Shown here one piece after another: positions 32,923 to 41,379 of a stretch of DNA of 64,000 bases. Location of the stretch: positions 176,859 through 240,858 of the forward strand of contig NZ_KB903598.1 of the NCBI RefSeq assembly GCF_000379805.1. The letters run 5' to 3'. Within the stretch, counting starts at the first letter, position 1, and every line of letters begins with the position of its first letter. This DNA is from Lewinella cohaerens DSM 23179. GTDB lineage: Bacteria; Bacteroidota; Bacteroidia; Chitinophagales; Saprospiraceae. The notes under the pieces were generated by a model. The model was given only the letters and a program-made list of their open reading frames with translations. It ran no database searches and was not told the origin of the DNA. Position numbers and translations under genes: made by a program.

Positions 32923-33993
32923 ATGATTAACCGATTTATGCTTCCCTTGCTCTTTATTATAAGTATGACAACTAGTGCATTCGCACAGACAGGGAGCGAC
33001 ATGATGACCAGTACTACCGACACGAAACAAGAGATGACTACCGATAACGTAAGCGTTGCTGATTATGAGCGCATGCTTGATGCTTACCTGCGTGTAAGTT
33101 TCCGTGAATACGCTTACGAAGCACTAAACTTAACGTCAGATCAAATTATATCGCTTGATCCATTATATATGGAGTACATGAAAGAACGGAGCGAACTCAT
33201 GGACAAGCGCACCGAACTCATGGATGAGTATGCGGAAGAAATGAAAGAAGATGATCGACCAGCTGATGAAGCTGAAGAATCGGCAGAATATATAGAAGAT
33301 TATTGGGAGATCAATATCAACGAACAACGACTACGGAAGGAAACTTTTGATAGAATGGAAGATGCGGTCTCTTACCGTAAAGCCTTCGAGTTTTTCCTTC
33401 TGGAAGAAGCGATTTCTAACCGCGTAAATCAAGAAAAAACGATTGAATATATTCCCGTTTTGATTGATTTAGACAGCCCTGAATTTACCTACTACCGGGA
33501 AATTGATCGTTACAACACCTGGATGAAGAAAAATGATATTGAGATCGACGGAACAACGTCGTTGGATCATCAATATACTTATGATGGCTTGATGAAGCTT
33601 ACCCGTACCATTGAAGCCACGATGAACACGGTAGACGGAGAAATTGAAGACTTCGACATGCACATTGCCACCATTAAGGATAAAGCGATGGAAATGACCG
33701 ATGACAAATATGCCAATACACATGCTGATGCCGCTAAGGTAGCTTTCACCACAGTAGCAACCTTGATGGAGGAAGTAGCCGAGTTGGACGGCGTGGTAGT
33801 AGCTGATGAGTATCTGAAATCGTTGCGTACCGCCGCTGAAAAGATTGATCCAAATACCTTATACCTTGACCAATCCAAGCACGCATACAACTTTTTCACC
33901 GAGGCACAGTCGACGTTGAATAACTTGTATACAAAGGAAATGATAAACGCCTCTGATATGACGCAAGACATGTCATCATCAGACCGTAAGTAA
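32923..33993 (+). CDS. Unrecognised secreted helical protein
   Basis: 356 residues. A signal peptide (about 1-22, ending AFAQ) is followed by an acidic, Met/Glu/Asp-rich helical protein without Cys. Blocks such as SLDPLYMEYMKERSELMDKRTELMDEY and the later repeats of 20-30 residue helices suggest a helical bundle. No family is recognised. The gene is placed head-to-head with the ECF sigma factor and has its own CGAACA-type promoter. It is followed by a strong terminator at 34036. It could be a stress-induced periplasmic protein or a regulator of the sigma factor; the latter is a guess. Confidence 0.68.
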   Translation: MINRFMLPLLFIISMTTSAFAQTGSDMMTSTTDTKQEMTTDNVSVADYERMLDAYLRVSFREYAYEALNLTSDQIISLDPLYMEYMKERSELMDKRTELMDEYAEEMKEDDRPADEAEESAEYIEDYWEININEQRLRKETFDRMEDAVSYRKAFEFFLLEEAISNRVNQEKTIEYIPVLIDLDSPEFTYYREIDRYNTWMKKNDIEIDGTTSLDHQYTYDGLMKLTRTIEATMNTVDGEIEDFDMHIATIKDKAMEMTDDKYANTHADAAKVAFTTVATLMEEVAELDGVVVADEYLKSLRTAAEKIDPNTLYLDQSKHAYNFFTEAQSTLNNLYTKEMINASDMTQDMSSSDRK

Positions 33994-34035
33994 TAATCGG
34001 GGTCTACACGAGTAGACATATTTTAGGGTGATTGT

Positions 34036-34068
34036 CCCGGGAGCGAACGCTCCCGGGCTTTTTTTTTG
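34036..34068 (+). terminator. Strong Rho-independent terminator
   Basis: CCCGGGAGCG pairs perfectly with CGCTCCCGGG around a two-base AA gap and is followed by C and nine T. It lies about 40 bases after the stop codon of the 32923 gene. Confidence 0.88.
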
Positions 34069-34102
34069 CAAGAATAACAAAGCAAATCATTCGACCTACT
34101 GA

Positions 34103-34570
34103 TTATTTTTTATCGTCAAACGTAGCAATGTCGCGTCTAATTTTATTGACTAAGGTGGCTACGTTTTTTCCAAAATCAGGAGCATCGGTTTCGTTGATTT
34201 TGTCAAATTTTCCTTCATATTCCTGTAGTAGTTGTTCGTATTCGCGGAGGGCACCGATTTTTTTTTCGGCCATCGCTGCTACCTCTTCGTTGGAATTATT
34301 CAAGTCAGCTTCGAGCTTCGTAATTTTGCTTTGTATATCTGTTGAGAGGCTCTCAACAGCCTCCTTCATCGCTGCAGGCGTTTTATAGGTAGAAACTTCT
34401 ATACTTTTGGTTTTCTCCTTTAAGGTAGTTTCGGCCTCGGAGGCAGCTTCCTGTTGCTCTTCCATGACAGCCTCGGTTGTTCCTTCCGCGACGCCTTCGG
34501 TATTCCCGCAGCTGGTCATTAAGTTGAATGTGAGTAGTATTACTACAGTTGAGAAGAAAAATTTCATCAT
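34103..34570 (-). CDS. Helical lipoprotein of unknown function
   Basis: 155 residues. The signal ends in a lipobox LMTSC. The mature protein is acidic and helical (MEEQQEAASEAETTLKEKTK; EAVESLSTDIQSKITKLEAD), with heptad patterns suggesting a coiled coil. The general character resembles the lipoprotein at 25271-25702, but the sequences are not obviously homologous. No CGAACA-type site is upstream, so it may be regulated differently. Its start lies 174 bases from that of the divergent tsaE operon. Confidence 0.7.
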   Translation of the reverse strand: MMKFFFSTVVILLTFNLMTSCGNTEGVAEGTTEAVMEEQQEAASEAETTLKEKTKSIEVSTYKTPAAMKEAVESLSTDIQSKITKLEADLNNSNEEVAAMAEKKIGALREYEQLLQEYEGKFDKINETDAPDFGKNVATLVNKIRRDIATFDDKK

Positions 34571-34687
34571 GACGGGAGTTGTTTTTTTGTAAAAAAAGAA
34601 GGGATTCTTTCTGACGAAAGTTCCAAAATCAGTGCAAGAAAGGAAGGTTTCTTGGCTTGTACAAAAAAATCAAATAAACAATTCCTG

Positions 34688-34695
34688 TATCTTTG
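34688..34695 (+). promoter_or_regulatory. TAnnTTTG core promoter box of the tsa operon
   Basis: TATCTTTG fits the TAnnTTTG -7 element of the Bacteroidota housekeeping sigma factor. No TTG was found at the usual spacing upstream. The leader to the tsaE ATG would be about 45 bases. Confidence 0.45.
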
Positions 34696-34744
34696 CGCAC
34701 CAAATTCCATCTGGTTTGTTTTCTCAGAATTAAAAAGAGAAAAA

Positions 34745-35206
34745 ATGCAGACAATTACTGTGCAGCGTCCGGAAGAAACGCAGCAATTGGCCGCCGCTTT
34801 AGGTAAGCTATTAACGCCTGGAGATGTGGTGATCCTGAACGGCCCATTGGCTGCGGGGAAAACATTTTTCGTAAAAGCACTGGCTCAAGCGCTGGGTTCG
34901 GAGGATTATATCTCCAGCCCTACTTATACCATTGCTAATTTTTACCGTATTAATAGTGGTGATTTCCTGCACATGGATGTTTATCGTATCGAGAGCATCG
35001 AAGAGTTCAGAGACTTGGCCCTGGAGGAACATTTTGAAGAAGCCATAACCCTTATCGAGTGGGGGCAAAAAGTAGCGGAAGATTTTGAGGAATACCTTCT
35101 TATCGATATTGCCTTTGTAGAACAGGAGGATACCTCACGGATATTTACTTTTTCGCCCATTGGTGCCAACTGGCAGCAGCGGCTGTCTTTATTGAAATTA
35201 GCTTGA
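34745..35206 (+). CDS. tsaE: tRNA t6A biosynthesis ATPase TsaE
   Basis: 153 residues from the ATG at 34745; an in-frame upstream extension has no support. The P-loop is LNGPLAAGKTFFVKALAQ (residues about 31-48). It is followed by SSPTYTIANFY, the HMDVYRIES motif and IEWGQKV, all typical of TsaE. TsaE is the ATPase partner of TsaB-TsaD in formation of N6-threonylcarbamoyladenosine at A37 of ANN-decoding tRNAs. The gene is the first of a tight tsaE-tsaB-tsaC-tsaD run and ends 3 bases before tsaB. Confidence 0.95.
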   Translation: MQTITVQRPEETQQLAAALGKLLTPGDVVILNGPLAAGKTFFVKALAQALGSEDYISSPTYTIANFYRINSGDFLHMDVYRIESIEEFRDLALEEHFEEAITLIEWGQKVAEDFEEYLLIDIAFVEQEDTSRIFTFSPIGANWQQRLSLLKLA

Positions 35207-35209
35207 TCT

Positions 35210-35881
35210 ATGAGCGCAACGGAAAAAATAAGCCTGAGTATTGAATCTTCAGCACTGCCTTACGGTGTTGTGCTGAGTGCAGGGAGTGAAATTCTGTTTG
35301 ATTCCACCCAGCATACAGAACTTCAAACGCTAAAAGATGCGCCAGCACTGGCAAAACACGCATTTAAAGCCACTGGCCGTAAAGCCAGTGACCTCAAACG
35401 TATTGCCATTAACCAAGGCCCAGGAGGGACGAGTGCCATTCGTGCTGGTGTTGCTTTTGCCAATAGCTTGGCCTACAGCCTTGGTATTCCCATCATTGCA
35501 GTAAATACTTTTGAATTACTGGGAGCACCCGCAACTGCCCGTTACAACTGCCCAACCGTGGTAACCGTAAAATCTATCAAGGGCAATGCCTATGTAGGCT
35601 TGTACGCCGACGGAGCTGTGCAGCAAACGCTTTATGGCCCAATGGAAGAGACTGTTCGCAAAGCCCTTGGGGAGCATACCACCTGGGCAGTAGCTGGCGC
35701 TCACCGCGAGCAACTGATCACCGCTTTCCCTGAACATACCATTTATGATACAGGGTATAAGTTTGGCCTCGCAACCGATATGGTGCCCATGCTTCCCAAC
35801 CTTGGTAGCAGGGAGCTTAGGTTTCCTCAATTTGTAGTACCTATTACAGAACAATCGTTAATGTTTAAACAAGGTGAATAA
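35210..35881 (+). CDS. tsaB: t6A complex subunit TsaB
   Basis: 223 residues, the usual TsaB length. The ASKHA-fold N-terminus reads LSIESSALPYGVVLSAG, and the central block AINQGPGGTSAIRAGVAFANSLAYSLGIPIIAVNTFELL matches the family signature (GPGSFTGLR.G in most members; here GPGGTSAIRAG). TsaB is the non-catalytic scaffold that binds TsaD. The stop codon overlaps the GTG start of tsaC by eight bases, indicating translational coupling. Confidence 0.93.
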   Translation: MSATEKISLSIESSALPYGVVLSAGSEILFDSTQHTELQTLKDAPALAKHAFKATGRKASDLKRIAINQGPGGTSAIRAGVAFANSLAYSLGIPIIAVNTFELLGAPATARYNCPTVVTVKSIKGNAYVGLYADGAVQQTLYGPMEETVRKALGEHTTWAVAGAHREQLITAFPEHTIYDTGYKFGLATDMVPMLPNLGSRELRFPQFVVPITEQSLMFKQGE

Positions 35882-36488
35882 AATTCTGAAAGCATCCAGC
35901 ACAGCTGTCACAGAAGCTATTGCGAGCTTAAAGCAAGGTGGTGTAGTCATGTTGCCCACTGATACCGTTTACGGCTTGGCCGTTCATCCTGGTTTTCCGG
36001 AAGCGGTAGATCGCTTGTACGCCATGAAAGATCGCCCACGTAGCATGAACCTGCCGATTATGGTAGCAAATGTTACTGATATGGAAACACTAGGGGTTGA
36101 TATCAATGCACCAACGCACCGTTTATTGAACTCGGAATACGTTCCTGGCGCACTTACGGTAGCCATTGGTTTTACTGACAAGCCTAAAGTTGACTGGCTG
36201 ACTGGCCGCGACGAGGTAGCCATCCGCATTCCTGACGATGAGCACCTCTTGGCCATCTTGCGGGCTACCGGCCCTCTGTTGGTGACGAGCGCCAATGCTT
36301 CAGGCGAGGATACACCGACGGAGGTAGCGGCTATTTTGGAACAATTGCACCTTGCACCGGATGTAGCCATTGACGGAGGCACCATCCCAACTATTCCTTC
36401 TACCTTGGTCAACTGCCGCATGAACCCTCCTGTTATTGAGCGGGAAGGAGTCATTCCTGCTACTGATTTAGCACCTTACTTAAAGTAA
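35874..36488 (+). CDS. tsaC: Threonylcarbamoyl-AMP synthase (Sua5/YciO/YrdC family)
   Basis: 204 residues starting at a GTG overlapping tsaB. The protein shows VVMLPTDTVYGLAVHPG, the substrate-binding YAMKDRPRSMNLPIMV block (the K.R..N.P signature), ALTVAIG and LLVTSANASGEDTP. It is the YrdC domain alone (no Sua5 extension). It makes threonylcarbamoyl-adenylate from threonine, bicarbonate and ATP, the first intermediate of t6A. Genes for the other three t6A proteins flank it. Confidence 0.95.
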   Translation: MNKILKASSTAVTEAIASLKQGGVVMLPTDTVYGLAVHPGFPEAVDRLYAMKDRPRSMNLPIMVANVTDMETLGVDINAPTHRLLNSEYVPGALTVAIGFTDKPKVDWLTGRDEVAIRIPDDEHLLAILRATGPLLVTSANASGEDTPTEVAAILEQLHLAPDVAIDGGTIPTIPSTLVNCRMNPPVIEREGVIPATDLAPYLK

Positions 36489-36496
36489 AAAGACAC

Positions 36497-37492
36497 ATGG
36501 CTAAATACGTTCTTGGTATCGAATCTTCTTGTGATGACACTGCCGTAGCGGTAGTGACAGCACAGGGGGAAGTATTGTCTTCTGTGATTGCTTCACAGGC
36601 GGAAATTCATTCCCAATACGGAGGGGTATTCCCCGAATTGGCGGGCCGTGCCCACGTACAGTCGATCCTGCCAGCTATTGACAAGGCTTTGCTTGATGCA
36701 GGCATCACCCACGAGGATTTGGAAGCTATCGGAGTAACCCGCGGCCCGGGCCTCATAGGTTCGCTCTTGGTGGGCCTCACCTCGGCCTCGGGCTTGGGCT
36801 TGGGCTGGGACGTTCCCGTGATTGGCGTTAATCATCTGCGAGGGCATTTGCGTAGTGCAGACCTGGAAGAACAAAGGGTCAAATACCCCGCGATAATTTT
36901 ATTGGTTTCCGGCGGCCACACCTTTTTGGCGCATATGGAAAGCGCTACAGATATCAAGCTGTTGGGCTCTACGCGTGATGACTCCGTTGGTGAGGCCTAT
37001 GACAAAGTGAGCCGTATGCTGGGCCTTGGTTATCCCGGTGGCCCCGTAGTTGATCGTGCCGCCAAGCAAGGCCAAGCTACGATCCCTTTTCCGCGCCCAA
37101 TGCTGCACAAAGGGTTAGAATTTTCTTTTTCTGGCCTGAAGTCGGCAGTATCTCGTCACCTGAATGCCTTAGACGAAGCACCCGTTGTAAATGACGTGGC
37201 GGCCTCTTTTGTAGAAGCAGCGATGGAGATTTTACTGACCAAATGCCGGAAAGCGTTGAAGAAGTATCCGGTCAAATCGCTGGTGGTAGTCGGTGGTGTT
37301 GCAGCCAGCCCTCAGTTGCGTGAACAAGCAGGTGAGCTTTGTACCAAAATGGGCGTAGAATTATGTTTGCCGCCCCTGCGTTGGTCCACCGACAATGCGG
37401 CCATGATTGCGCTGGCGACCTGGGATTACCTGCGTTTGGGGCATCATCCGGCGCCAGTACCTCAGTTGCAGTTGTCGATCAGCGATTTTTAG
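36497..37492 (+). CDS. tsaD: t6A transferase subunit TsaD
   Basis: 331 residues, complete. Signatures are the N-terminal LGIESSCDDTAVAVV, metal-binding NHLRGHLRS (the His pair), LLVSGGHTFL and the C-terminal CLPPLRWSTDNAAMIALATW (the third metal ligand Asp). TsaD transfers the threonylcarbamoyl group from the adenylate to A37 of tRNA together with TsaB and TsaE. It is last in the four-gene operon, which begins at 34745, and the downstream 40 bases lead into a MITE-like repeat. Confidence 0.97.
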   Translation: MAKYVLGIESSCDDTAVAVVTAQGEVLSSVIASQAEIHSQYGGVFPELAGRAHVQSILPAIDKALLDAGITHEDLEAIGVTRGPGLIGSLLVGLTSASGLGLGWDVPVIGVNHLRGHLRSADLEEQRVKYPAIILLVSGGHTFLAHMESATDIKLLGSTRDDSVGEAYDKVSRMLGLGYPGGPVVDRAAKQGQATIPFPRPMLHKGLEFSFSGLKSAVSRHLNALDEAPVVNDVAASFVEAAMEILLTKCRKALKKYPVKSLVVVGGVAASPQLREQAGELCTKMGVELCLPPLRWSTDNAAMIALATWDYLRLGHHPAPVPQLQLSISDF

Positions 37493-37530
37493 GCGAGTTA
37501 GCCGGGCTATTTCGTATAAATATGTTTATG

Positions 37531-37737
37531 TTAGAGCTTGTTGGGAAATTTGCGAACTGATTTTCAACGATTTACGGTTCTGTCTAAGAAGTCAAAATCG
37601 AGCTTAGCGGGCTAAGTGAGGTTTTTAGTTCGACGGCAGGTTCGAAAATCCTTGAAAATCAGGAAGCACCAACCTATTTCCGTCGAATACTTTAACTATT
37701 TCCTTTTCACCAAATTAAATTTCCCAACAAGCTCTAA
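37531..37737. repeat. MITE-like element with perfect terminal inverted repeats
   Basis: 207 bases bounded by TTAGAGCTTGTTGGGAAATT (plus one T) at 37531-37551 and its exact reverse complement at 37717-37737 (21 bp, perfect). An internal inverted pair, TTCGACGG and CCGTCGAA, lies nearer the right side. No coding capacity. A related end is at 9191-9226. Confidence 0.8.
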
Positions 37738-37740
37738 GTT

Positions 37741-38140
37741 ACACTGATCGCATTGGTACGATCTTGTGCGGGGTGCGGAGTTAGTGCGGTGTGCGACTTT
37801 TGGTGCACTAAATACTTCCGACCTCCCATCACTTGCTACTTCCGACTTTGGGTTCGAAGGTGGGGCCATGCCATCTCCCGTCCCGACTTTTCTAGTCGGG
37901 ACGGGATCGGCACCAGGTCGTTCGCTCTCATGCAATGCTGCGCATTACATACCGCTGCCACCCTTTGTCCTGCTCGTCCCTGCGCTCGTGCTTCGGCCTG
38001 TTGGCCTGCGCACCTGATTTTTGCGCCAATCGTACCAGTGCGATTGTACGGTTACCCCCAAGTCCGAAGCACTTCGCACAAAATTCGGGAGTTAGAAACA
38101 AGAAAATGGAGCATTCCCCCCGCACCCCGCACCTAAATTA
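37741..38140. repeat. Large imperfect inverted-repeat block
   Basis: GATCGCATTGGTACGATC at about 37746 returns inverted (AATCGTACCAGTGCGATT) at 38028. GTGCGGGGTGCGG at about 37767 returns inverted near 38118-38133. A perfect 13-bp hairpin (TCCCGTCCCGACT / AGTCGGGACGGGA) lies at 37876-37906. Several short open frames here are not credible genes. It looks like a decayed palindromic mobile element between tsaD and the next gene. Confidence 0.6.
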
Positions 38141-38230
38141 GGTGTCAGATATGTAGACGTACCCCACCATGGCGAAGTTTTTTTGCATCTTAGAAGGGAT
38201 ATTGTTTGTGACGAATTAATAAAAACGCGC

Positions 38231-39214
38231 ATGAAACACCTAATACTCCTCCTTGCAGTAGGCTTTAGTGCCACGTTATTTGGACAAAAAACAGATACCC
38301 TTGTTATCGATTTAGAAAACCAGCGACAATGGGTCATTAAGACCTATGATGCTGAGGGTAATGTGCGAACAATTATTTACCAATCAAGTAGATTGCAAGA
38401 TGATACGACGGTCATTGATGGCCATAGACTCGGAGATATGAGCGCGGAAGACTTGTTTATGCGGGGAGTATTGACTTCGGCAAAAGACCCTCGGAAACTG
38501 AGGGTGAAAGATAGTACTTATACCTTTTTTTACAATGGGAAAGTAGACCGTAAAACTTTTTTTCGGGATGGTGCTACCTACGATTATATTTATGACGAGC
38601 ACTGGAAGCTGCGGTACGTAGAGAAAGTTGATTGGAAGGGTACGACGTATTTATTTCTCCGGGATCAAAGTTTGGTGCTTGCTGATTTGTCCGTTAGCTT
38701 GTTAGGAAGGATAGGTGATACGGTTGCTGGGGAGTTTACTTTGAGCAATCAATCTGCCGAGACACTCTTCTTGGAGTTTGGTAGCAATAAGGACGGGGTG
38801 GTTTTACCCCCACAACTGGTTTTGCCCGGAGGTGCTAGTGGTAAATTACGGCCCCGTTGGTTGGTGACTAAGGGAGAGGATACAGCCGTTTTGACGGTGA
38901 ACGTTGCAGGCCACAGTACTTTTGAATTGAGTATCGATTATGATGGATATCACTTGACAGAAACCGACTTTGGAGAAAATACCAAGGCAGACCTTGGTTT
39001 GGAATTAGGAGAGGTGCCGAGTTTATTGCTTCGCCTGTCCAGTGCGGAAAAATTATTGAAGATAGTCAATGAAAAAGGAGAGGACGTAGCTGTTTTATCT
39101 GTCCCTAAAATACTCAACGTTGTACCTTTAGATCAATTTCCGAGAGGGGAGTATCTGTTGGTACTTGTAGATCTTGGTAGTAAGGAAGAGAAGTATTGCC
39201 GGATAAAGTATTGA
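38231..39214 (+). CDS. Unrecognised secreted protein
   Basis: 327 residues from the ATG at 38231, which gives a good signal peptide (MKHLILLLAVGFSATLFGQ); an upstream in-frame start at 38183 would bury it. The N-terminal half has KVDRKTFFRDGATYDYIYDEHWKLRY, reminiscent of MORN/toxin-antitoxin-type YWTG repeats. The C-terminal half is beta rich (TVAGEFTLSNQSAETLFLEFGS, GHSTFELSIDYDGYHL) and may be an immunoglobulin-like fold. No T9SS sorting signal ends the protein (it finishes YCRIKY). Function unknown. Confidence 0.68.
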   Translation: MKHLILLLAVGFSATLFGQKTDTLVIDLENQRQWVIKTYDAEGNVRTIIYQSSRLQDDTTVIDGHRLGDMSAEDLFMRGVLTSAKDPRKLRVKDSTYTFFYNGKVDRKTFFRDGATYDYIYDEHWKLRYVEKVDWKGTTYLFLRDQSLVLADLSVSLLGRIGDTVAGEFTLSNQSAETLFLEFGSNKDGVVLPPQLVLPGGASGKLRPRWLVTKGEDTAVLTVNVAGHSTFELSIDYDGYHLTETDFGENTKADLGLELGEVPSLLLRLSSAEKLLKIVNEKGEDVAVLSVPKILNVVPLDQFPRGEYLLVLVDLGSKEEKYCRIKY

Positions 39215-39428
39215 TGTCTTTAGGGACTTAGAGAAAAAATTAAGGCTTGGTCACTTATTTACATATTTCCCACTATTTTTGACCCCGGAATTGCTGTTGG
39301 ACCTCTAACTCCCTTGGAGACAGGAACAATGAGCAAACTACTTGGGGCAACCCAAGCACAGCGTGATTGGTGAAAGACTACTTCAATGCCAATGACGTTT
39401 GGCCACCTTTATACTATTAATTACTACT

Positions 39429-39806
39429 ATGAAATTCCAGATTACTACGCTTTCCTTGTTTTCCATCGCCTTGTTTTTTCTGGCTTCCTGTGGCGATGAC
39501 AATGCTGTTGCTACCACCGATTTGGCGGGCCACTGGGAAATCCAAAGTGCAACACGCGACGGAGAACCCACGACGACCATGGAAGGGATGTATTTCGACT
39601 TTTCGGAAGATGGTCAATTGTTAACCAACATGACTGGTGCAGAAGAAGCCTACGCTTACGAACTAGATGGAGCGGCCATCCTTCAGCGCGGTGGCCCCAT
39701 TGAAGCCGACTTCCTGATTGAGTCTTTTATAGAAGGGGAGCTTATCCTGACCACTGAACTGCGGCGTAAAAAATTCCGGATGGTGTTGCGCCAGCCCGCG
39801 GAGTAG
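39429..39806 (+). CDS. Small lipocalin-like lipoprotein
   Basis: 125 residues from the ATG at 39429. The signal ends in a lipobox FLASC. The mature protein (LAGHWEIQSATRDGEPTTTMEGMYFDFSEDGQLLTNM) has the W/G-x-W start and strand pattern of small lipocalin-like (DUF4923/DUF5004-type) lipoproteins of Bacteroidota, which typically begin with a GxWxxxxa motif. Such proteins are thought to bind hydrophobic ligands in the periplasm. An upstream ATG at 39399 would place the lipobox too far from the start. It is 115 bases upstream of the GWxTD gene. Confidence 0.7.
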   Translation: MKFQITTLSLFSIALFFLASCGDDNAVATTDLAGHWEIQSATRDGEPTTTMEGMYFDFSEDGQLLTNMTGAEEAYAYELDGAAILQRGGPIEADFLIESFIEGELILTTELRRKKFRMVLRQPAE

Positions 39807-39921
39807 CATTTTACCGAAAGTCCAGCTTAGACTATCAGCTTCCTGACTTTTGGGTATAAAAGTCGGCGAGTGACCTCCGTTTATATGTATCTTCGTAAGA
39901 TACGTACCAATTCCGACCGTT

Positions 39922-41370
39922 ATGAAAAACCTATTCTTTCTAGCTTTTTTACTGATGCTGAGTGTGCCCCTAAGTGCGCTTGATGCCAGCCTTTCCTTTG
40001 CTCGGTTCAATAGCCCACAAGGCACTTATGTAGAAGTGTACCTGCACGTTTCAGGGCAGACTGTTACGACTGTTGAGCAAAGTGACTCGACAGTACAGGG
40101 AGCAGTAGATATACTGGTGTTTTTTGAACAAGGAGAGCGTATCATCAAATATGATAAGTTTCGCCTGTTAAGTCCGGTAGGTGCCTATATTGTAGATTTT
40201 ATTGACCTCAAGCGGTATCCGTTGCCGGAAGGGGATTATAAGCTTCGGGTAGAAGTGACCGATGCCAACCTGCCAGAGGAAACTCGCAGATACAGCGCTG
40301 ACCTATCCCTGGATTTTCCGGAAGCAGAACTGGCGCAGTCGGACATTCAGCTACTGGCAGCTGTAGAGCCTGCTACAGCCCCTGGTCCGATGGTGAAGAA
40401 TGACCTGCTGATGGAGCCGCTACCTTTCAACTACTACGGCAGAGGTGCTAACATATTGACCTTTTACCACGAGGTATATAACAGTGATCAAGCCATAGCT
40501 CAGCCCTTTGTGGTGAGTTATCGGGTTGATAAAATGGAAAATGGTGTAGCAGAAACGTTGATGCTTGCCCACAAGCGGCAAGACCCCGCCACGGTGAACC
40601 CACTTTTACTAAGGATGGATATCAGCGATTTACCTTCCGGAAACTATCAGTTGGTCGTAGATGTACGAAACCGGGAACGTGCTTTGTTGAGTACCCGTTC
40701 GATGATGTTTCAGCGCAGCAACCCGATGGTGGATGCCCAGAATTTTGAAGAAGCCATGGCTACGGTGACCATCGAAGAAGAATTTGTGCAAGACCTGACA
40801 CCGGAGGAATTGGAATATAGCCTGCGCGCTATTTCGCCACTCTTGCCACAAAGTGATGTAGAGCTGGTAGATATCATGCTACGCAACGATAGCCTGCGTG
40901 CGCAGCGAATGTATTTGTATGGCTTCTGGCTGCGCGAAAATCGCACCAATCCTGAGCAGATTTACAAAGAATTTATGGAGGTTGCCGCTGCGGTAGATCA
41001 GATGTTTCAATCGGGTTTTCGTCATGGTTTCGAAACCGACCGCGGCTATATGTACATCAAGTACGGCCAGCCAAACGACATCTCTCGTAGTGAAAATGAG
41101 CCTTCTGCTCCTCCGTACGAAGTGTGGTCGTACAACGAAATTGAGCGCACCAACCAAAACAACGTCCGCTTTATTTTCTATAACCCTTCCCTGGCTGCCG
41201 ACGATTTCATACTCCTGCATTCCGATGTCATCGGTGAGCGCAACAACCCACAATGGGAGCTCGAACTCTACCGTGATTCCCCCAGCGAACATCCCGGAAA
41301 CTACATCGACGGCGAAAAAGTCAACGATAACATCGGCCGCCAGGCGCGGAGGCTGTTGTCTGATTATTAG
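39922..41370 (+). CDS. GWxTD domain-containing protein
   Basis: 482 residues. A signal peptide (about 1-19) is followed by beta-rich domains. The diagnostic GWxTD region lies near residues 370-410: FRHGFETDRGYMYIKYGQPNDI followed by YEVWSYN. The domain is known mainly from Bacteroidota; its function is unknown, though some members associate with T9SS gliding loci. The gene is complete and ends 10 bases before a truncated Rhs coding tail begins in the same orientation. Confidence 0.85.
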   Translation: MKNLFFLAFLLMLSVPLSALDASLSFARFNSPQGTYVEVYLHVSGQTVTTVEQSDSTVQGAVDILVFFEQGERIIKYDKFRLLSPVGAYIVDFIDLKRYPLPEGDYKLRVEVTDANLPEETRRYSADLSLDFPEAELAQSDIQLLAAVEPATAPGPMVKNDLLMEPLPFNYYGRGANILTFYHEVYNSDQAIAQPFVVSYRVDKMENGVAETLMLAHKRQDPATVNPLLLRMDISDLPSGNYQLVVDVRNRERALLSTRSMMFQRSNPMVDAQNFEEAMATVTIEEEFVQDLTPEELEYSLRAISPLLPQSDVELVDIMLRNDSLRAQRMYLYGFWLRENRTNPEQIYKEFMEVAAAVDQMFQSGFRHGFETDRGYMYIKYGQPNDISRSENEPSAPPYEVWSYNEIERTNQNNVRFIFYNPSLAADDFILLHSDVIGERNNPQWELELYRDSPSEHPGNYIDGEKVNDNIGRQARRLLSDY

Positions 41371-41379
41371 GGGGAGTAG

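Larger units (their letters stand above)
37493..38230. other. Gene-free interval made of repeats
   Basis: 738 bases between tsaD and the 38231 gene. It holds the MITE-like element at 37531-37737 and the inverted-repeat block at 37741-38140. Codon use in the short open frames is unlike the flanking genes, and none has a signal, domain or start context that I can support. Confidence 0.6.

Noticed and set aside
37753..38141. Several open frames of 65-127 codons on both strands behind tsaD
   Set aside because: They lie in an inverted-repeat block, have no start context or domain, and contradict each other.
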